Shown: one piece after another, positions 6,038 to 9,116 of the stretch
Position numbering within the stretch: position 1 is the stretch's first letter
How the letters are laid out: every line of letters starts with the position of its first letter
Origin: Oxalobacteraceae bacterium
GTDB lineage: Bacteria > Pseudomonadota > Gammaproteobacteria > Burkholderiales > Burkholderiaceae_D
Length of the DNA stretch: 9,116 nucleotides
Direction of reading: 5' to 3'
Assembly (NCBI GenBank): GCA_947446335.1
Contig: CANFGA010000088.1
Coordinates: forward strand, 1 to 9,116
Notes under the pieces: generated by a model
What the model was told of the DNA's origin: nothing
Seen by the model: only the letters and a program-made list of their open reading frames with translations
Database searches by the model: none
Position numbers and translations under genes: made by a program

Positions 6038-6913
6038 CTATCCGATGATGGCGCCGAGCCGGCGCAAGGTAGCGGCCGACATCGCGCCCGGCTGCGTGAC
6101 GAGCGCACTGGCCAGAGCGTCATGCGCAATCGAGGCTGGATACTCTCTGGCGATGATCCGGATCGCGGCGGCGGCAATCTTTTGCGCCCGCTCGGCATTC
6201 TTGAACAGGTTGTTCATCGCCAATTGCGCCGTCACGTGCGCTTCGCGCGGATGCCAGCAATCGAAGTCGGTTACCATGGCCAGCGTGGCGTAGGCGATCT
6301 GGGCTTCCCTGGCCAGTTTGGCTTCGGGCATATTGGTCATCCCGATCACATCGGCGCCCATGCTGCGGTACCAGTGCGACTCGGCCTGGGTCGAGAACTG
6401 CGGCCCTTCGATGCAGACATAGGTGCCGCCGCGATGCACGTCGATGGCGTCGGTGGCATCGGCCAGATTGACTTCGGCGATTGCGCGCGCCAACGCGTCG
6501 CTGACGCTGGAACAGACCGGCTGCGCCATCGAGACATGGGCCACCGCGCCGGCGCCGAAAAAGGTGGCGTCGCGATGCCGGGTCAGGTCGATGAACTGGT
6601 CGGGCAGCACCATGTCCAGCGGCTTCATTTCTTCGCGCAGCGAACCGACGGCCGACATCGAGATCAGGTAGCGCACGCCGAGCTGCTTGAGCGCGTGGAT
6701 GTTGGCCCGGTACGGTACTTCGGACGGGATCAAGCGATGGCCGCGCCCGTGGCGCGCCAGAAAGGCGACCGGCACATCATCGAGAAAACCGGTGACGATC
6801 ACATCGGAAGGTTGGCCATACGGCGTATCGAGCGTATGCTCGGTCGCCTGTTGCAGCGACTCCATCTGGTACAGTCCGCTTCCGCCGATGACGGCGATCA
6901 GTGCTTGTTGCAT
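6038..6913 (-). CDS. mtnP: S-methyl-5'-thioadenosine phosphorylase
   Basis: Cleaves 5'-methylthioadenosine, the by-product of polyamine and homoserine-lactone synthesis, with phosphate to adenine and 5-methylthioribose-1-phosphate, the entry to methionine and adenine salvage (EC 2.4.2.28). The 291-residue length fits the family. Visible motifs: GGSGLY (10-15, phosphate loop), RHGRGH (54-59), SAVGSL (87-92), the IEGPQFST stretch (168-175), TNMPEAKLAREA (193-204) and TDFDCW (215-220). The two Asp residues in the last motif favour a 6-amino purine (adenine) over the Asn of guanine/hypoxanthine enzymes, so MTAP rather than PNP. The start has a consensus AGGAGT site 5 nt upstream (6924-6919). It is divergent from the flavoprotein gene and convergent with the small cysteine protein, so it is probably monocistronic. 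No further methionine-salvage genes are in view. The related MTI phosphorylase activity is the main alternative. Confidence 0.93.
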   Translation of the reverse strand: MQQALIAVIGGSGLYQMESLQQATEHTLDTPYGQPSDVIVTGFLDDVPVAFLARHGRGHRLIPSEVPYRANIHALKQLGVRYLISMSAVGSLREEMKPLDMVLPDQFIDLTRHRDATFFGAGAVAHVSMAQPVCSSVSDALARAIAEVNLADATDAIDVHRGGTYVCIEGPQFSTQAESHWYRSMGADVIGMTNMPEAKLAREAQIAYATLAMVTDFDCWHPREAHVTAQLAMNNLFKNAERAQKIAAAAIRIIAREYPASIAHDALASALVTQPGAMSAATLRRLGAIIG

Positions 6914-6918
6914 GGGTG

Positions 6919-6924
6919 ACTCCT
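6919..6924 (-). promoter_or_regulatory. consensus ribosome binding site of mtnP
   Basis: AGGAGT on the - strand, five bases before ATG at 6913. It fixes the mtnP start and is the strongest Shine-Dalgarno sequence in the window. Confidence 0.75.
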
Positions 6925-6958
6925 GTTCGATTGATGCTGGATAGGCCTGCTGGCCCTG

Positions 6959-6986
6959 TCGAGCGCCGCATCCCGGCAGCGCTCGA
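6959..6986. repeat. 8-bp inverted repeat between the divergent mtnP and flavoprotein genes
   Basis: The arms TCGAGCGC (6959-6966) and GCGCTCGA (6979-6986) are perfectly complementary, and two further pairs form inside after one mismatch (a wobble in - strand RNA), leaving a 6-nt loop ATCCCG. There is no T run on either strand, so it is not an intrinsic terminator. It directly adjoins a possible mtnP -10 (6987-6992, - strand), so it is either an operator at the shared promoter or a hairpin at the 5' end of the mtnP transcript. Confidence 0.5.
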
Positions 6987-6992
6987 ATTGTA
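6987..6992 (-). promoter_or_regulatory. possible -10 element for mtnP
   Basis: TACAAT on the - strand matches TATAAT at five of six positions and would start transcription near 6980, giving a leader of about 67 nt. No convincing -35 hexamer lies 16-18 bp upstream, so this is tentative. Confidence 0.3.
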
Positions 6993-7035
6993 GACCGAGT
7001 TTAACTTGCGAATGGAACTTCACGATGAGATACGA

Positions 7036-8187
7036 ATGCCGATGCAGCGCCTGATTCTGGCCGGCGGCGGACACGCGCACCTGTCGGTGCTGCAAGCGTT
7101 GGCGCGCGCGAGAAAGGCAGATGCCGCAAAAAAAGTCACGCGAAACGTCGATCTGGTGCTGGTCACGCCCGGCATCCACCAATATTACTCGGGCATGCTG
7201 CCAGGCTGGATCGCAGGCCATTACACGCGTGAGCAATGCCGGATCGATTTGCGGCCCCTGGTGCAAGCGGCCGGCGCCCATCTGGTGCACAGCACCATCG
7301 CCGGCGTCGATGCCGAGCGACACTGCGCGACATTGGATGGTGGCGCAGAAATGCGCTATGACTTGCTCTCGCTCGACATCGGCAGCGGAATCGAAACCTC
7401 GACGCTGCAAGCAGTCGCTGCCAGGCTGTTGCCGGCCAAACCGCTGGCGCGCTTTTTCGAGCTCTGGCCGAGCGTCATGCAAGCGGCAGCCGCCAGAAAG
7501 AACAACCGCCTGGTCGTCGTCGGCGGCGGCGCCGCCGGGGTCGAACTCGCGCTGGCCGTGCGCCACGCATGGAAGCGCGCCGCCATAGCCGGCCGCGTCG
7601 ATCTGGTCGCGCCCGAGCTGTTGCCCGGCCACGCGCCGGCAGTGCAGCGCCGGGTAGAACGCTGCCTGGCCCAAGCCGGGATCGCGCTGCATCGCCAGCG
7701 CACTGCAACTACCTCAGACACATCAGGCAGCGCGGATGGCGTCACGCTGGAAGACGGCACGCTGCTGGCGGCCGATTGCGTGATCGCCGCCACCGGCACG
7801 CGCGCGCCGCAGTGGCTGGAGAGCTCGGCCTTGCAACTCGACGCCCAAGGTTACATCGCCGTCGATGGCCATCACCGCAGCATCTCGCACCACGATGTCT
7901 ACGCAGCCGGCGATATTTGCGCGCGGCAAGATGTGCGCATGGCGCGCTCAGGCGTGCATGCGGTGCATGCCGGCCCGGTGCTGGCGGCGAACCTGCTGAG
8001 CGCGTTGAAAGGCAAATTTCCGTTGAAAACCTACATGCCGCGCCAACGCTCGCTGTCCCTGCTCGCTTGCGGAGGGCGCCATGCGATCGCATCGTGGGGC
8101 AACTTCAGCGTCGAAGGGCGCTGGGTGTGGCGCTGGAAAGACCATATCGACCGCGGCTTCATCGCGCGTTTTTCAGATCCGAAGTGA
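7036..8187 (+). CDS. FAD-dependent pyridine nucleotide-disulfide oxidoreductase, SelD-N-terminus-like (TIGR03169 type)
   Basis: A two-dinucleotide-binding flavoprotein of 383 residues, related to type II NADH dehydrogenases. The FAD fold opens with RLILAGGGHAHLSVL (5-19), the NAD(P)H fold is RLVVVGGGAAGVE (from residue 158), and the second FAD contact is VYAAGDIC (288-295). The stretches YSGMLPGWIAGHY (51-63), VHAGPVLAANL and the C-terminal ASWG and WVWRWKDHID are hallmarks of the family that also forms the N-terminal half of some fused selenide, water dikinases. Here it stands alone, with no dikinase part. There is no CxxxxC disulfide near the FAD site. Start ATG 7036 is preferred (TGAGA 5 nt upstream, close to the FAD motif); ATG 7012 and 7042 are alternatives. 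It is divergent from mtnP and convergent, 16 nt apart, with a selenodomain-associated transferase. Family firm; substrate unknown. Confidence 0.88.
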   Translation: MPMQRLILAGGGHAHLSVLQALARARKADAAKKVTRNVDLVLVTPGIHQYYSGMLPGWIAGHYTREQCRIDLRPLVQAAGAHLVHSTIAGVDAERHCATLDGGAEMRYDLLSLDIGSGIETSTLQAVAARLLPAKPLARFFELWPSVMQAAAARKNNRLVVVGGGAAGVELALAVRHAWKRAAIAGRVDLVAPELLPGHAPAVQRRVERCLAQAGIALHRQRTATTSDTSGSADGVTLEDGTLLAADCVIAATGTRAPQWLESSALQLDAQGYIAVDGHHRSISHHDVYAAGDICARQDVRMARSGVHAVHAGPVLAANLLSALKGKFPLKTYMPRQRSLSLLACGGRHAIASWGNFSVEGRWVWRWKDHIDRGFIARFSDPK

Positions 8188-8203
8188 CGCTGCGCCCCGC
8201 AAT

Positions 8204-8884
8204 TCAAAAATCGGCAGGCAACCATTGCAGATCGCTCGGCTCGTCGATATCGTGCAGCATGGCCAGGCTGTGCATGCGCCAGCCCAGTTGCTGCATGCGC
8301 TCGCACGTGGCAGCGGCGACGCTGGCGGTGCTCCACGCGATGCCCTCGAACAGCGACGCATCGAAGCGCTTCAGACCGAGCAAGACATAGCCGCCATCGA
8401 AAGCGGGCGTCAAGACGGCATCGATGGCACCAACGGCACCAATGGCACCCCCGCCGCCTTGCAGCGCTGCGGCGGCGCTGTGCAAGTGAGCACCATCGAG
8501 TTGCGGGCAATCGGTGCCGATCAAGAGAACCGGGGTTGCGCCATCGAGCGCGCGGCGCGCCGCGCGCGCCATCTTCTGGCCCAGGTCGCCGCTGCCCTGT
8601 TCGCTGCATTGCACGCCAAGGGGCACGACCACATCGCGCCAGGCCGGGTCGCCCGGCGCCGGTGTGGCGCATAATTCGACCGGGCCCAGGCCGGCGTCCA
8701 GCGCCATCTGCAGCGTGTGCATCAGCATGCGGTGCGCCAGATCGGCGGCGCCCTGCGCACCCAGCGCCGCGATCAAGCGGGTCTTGGCATGGCCCGCTTG
8801 CGGCGCCTTCGCGAAAATCACGATCCGAACCGGCCCCGGGGCCGGTATCGGCACCGGCACCAGTACTTGGGCAGTCGACTTCAC
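8204..8884 (-). CDS. TIGR04282-type transferase (DUF2064; rSAM/selenodomain-associated transferase 1)
   Basis: A GT-A-fold protein of 226 residues resembling nucleotidyl- and glycosyl-transferases such as CofC and MobA. Visible motifs: IFAKAPQAGHAKTRL (23-37, nucleotide-binding loop), GTDCPQLD (123-130, metal-binding acidic motif), AFDGGYVLLGL (161-171) and HDIDEPSDLQWL (211-222). The start is the GTG at 8884: it overlaps the TGA of the upstream transferase in GTGA and has GAAGG 7 nt before it, so the two are translationally coupled. A longer reading from 9022 would run inside the upstream gene and is rejected. Oddities are a Val/Pro/Ile-Pro N-terminal stretch (VLVPVPIPAPGPV) and an insertion GGGGAIGAVGAI (143-154) encoded by 9-bp tandem repeats just before the DGGY motif. 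The acceptor is unknown for the family. Confidence 0.85.
   Translation of the reverse strand: MKSTAQVLVPVPIPAPGPVRIVIFAKAPQAGHAKTRLIAALGAQGAADLAHRMLMHTLQMALDAGLGPVELCATPAPGDPAWRDVVVPLGVQCSEQGSGDLGQKMARAARRALDGATPVLLIGTDCPQLDGAHLHSAAAALQGGGGAIGAVGAIDAVLTPAFDGGYVLLGLKRFDASLFEGIAWSTASVAAATCERMQQLGWRMHSLAMLHDIDEPSDLQWLPADF
8414..8449. repeat. four tandem 9-bp units inside the transferase 1 gene
   Basis: On the + strand the units are GACGGCATC, GATGGCACC, AACGGCACC and AATGGCACC (consensus RAYGGCAYC). On the coding strand they give the Gly-Ala-(Ile/Val) run at protein residues 146-157. Being a multiple of three, length changes keep the frame. The repeated residues have no counterpart in the usual family pattern as I remember it. 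Confidence 0.65.
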
Positions 8885-9116
8885 CGGTACGCCTTCGCCA
8901 GTTCGCCAGCCGGCACGCCGCGCCAGTAAGCAAAACGCAGCCGCCACATCAGCGCCATCGTGCGCCACACGCCATGCTGTTCCCAGCGCCGGCCCGACGT
9001 CAGCACGCGCTGCCTGATGCAAACCGGGCGTGCCAGCGCGCGCAAGCGGGTCGACAATTCGATGTCTTCCATCAAGGCTTGATCCGGAAAGCCGTTGACC
9101 TGGTCGAATGCGGCGC
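8881..9116 (-). CDS. TIGR04283-type family 2 glycosyltransferase (rSAM/selenodomain-associated transferase 2), C-terminal 77 residues
   Basis: The frame is open to the right edge, so the gene starts beyond 9116; only the last 77 residues are seen. The visible part, from AAFDQVNGFPDQALMEDIEL, has the GT2 signature MEDIELSTRLR (the ED followed by the acidic helix that holds the catalytic base region in GT2 enzymes), then TSGRRWEQHGVWRT and MWRLRFAYWRGV, a C-terminal pattern typical of TIGR04283. No clear C-terminal membrane anchor is visible beyond the moderately hydrophobic MALMWRLRFAYW. Its TGA stop overlaps the GTG start of the transferase 1 gene by the sequence GTGA, so the two form a coupled operon. 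Substrate is not known. Confidence 0.82.
   Translation of the reverse strand, partial: AAFDQVNGFPDQALMEDIELSTRLRALARPVCIRQRVLTSGRRWEQHGVWRTMALMWRLRFAYWRGVPAGELAKAYR

Noticed and set aside
6914..7035. Riboswitch (SAM/SAH type) in the mtnP leader
   Set aside because: Apart from one short hairpin there is no conserved multi-helix core that I recognise; the leader is too short and simple.
8031..8933. 300-codon open frame on the - strand spanning the flavoprotein end and transferase 1
   Set aside because: Arg/Ala/Gly-rich shadow in another frame of the transferase gene, with no family features.
8885..9022. Longer N-terminus for the transferase 1 gene starting at 9022
   Set aside because: It would lie inside the upstream transferase 2 gene in another frame; the GTG at 8884 has a ribosome binding site and the coupled GTGA overlap, and the family begins near the IFAKAP motif.

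Overview
The window looks like chromosomal DNA of a GC-rich betaproteobacterium, most likely order Burkholderiales and perhaps family Oxalobacteraceae. That placement is an inference from codon use, the look of the proteins and the gene set; there is no rRNA or other marker gene to confirm it. It holds nine protein genes, two of them cut by the window edges. I see no mobile element, phage gene, CRISPR array, tRNA or rRNA. No gene-free stretch exceeds 300 bases; the longest, 3544-3788, carries a strong regulatory signature.

Left third (1-3543, all + strand): a D-/L-alanine catabolic module. The 3' two-thirds of dadA (D-amino acid dehydrogenase) overlaps by 8 nt a catabolic alanine racemase (dadX). 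After a 128-nt gap with a GC-rich stem-loop comes a 12-TM amino acid permease of the ProY/CycA type. Together these could import amino acids, racemise L-alanine and oxidise D-alanine to pyruvate and ammonia with electrons passed to the respiratory chain.

Middle (3544-6034): a secreted protein made of two tandem Cache-like domains (+). It is preceded by a perfect FNR/Anr-type box (TTGAT-N4-ATCAA) placed exactly as for a class II FNR-activated promoter. Convergent with it is a degenerate M43 (pappalysin-like) metalloprotease gene (-) whose HExxH motif reads RExxH and whose C-terminus is missing; its terminator overlaps the stop codon of the Cache gene. Then comes a small cysteine-containing protein of unknown function (+) with a recognisable sigma70 promoter.

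Right third (6038-9116): S-methyl-5'-thioadenosine phosphorylase (mtnP, -) is divergent from a flavoprotein of the SelD-N-terminus-like pyridine nucleotide-disulfide oxidoreductase family (+). Convergent with the flavoprotein is a translationally coupled pair of transferases (-) of the 'rSAM/selenodomain-associated transferase' 1 and 2 families. Three gene families with published or annotated links to selenium metabolism thus sit side by side, although no selD, selA or selenoprotein gene is visible here.

The most interesting points are the FNR-box-controlled periplasmic double-Cache protein, the inactivated metalloprotease next to it, and the selenium-linked neighbourhood at the right edge.
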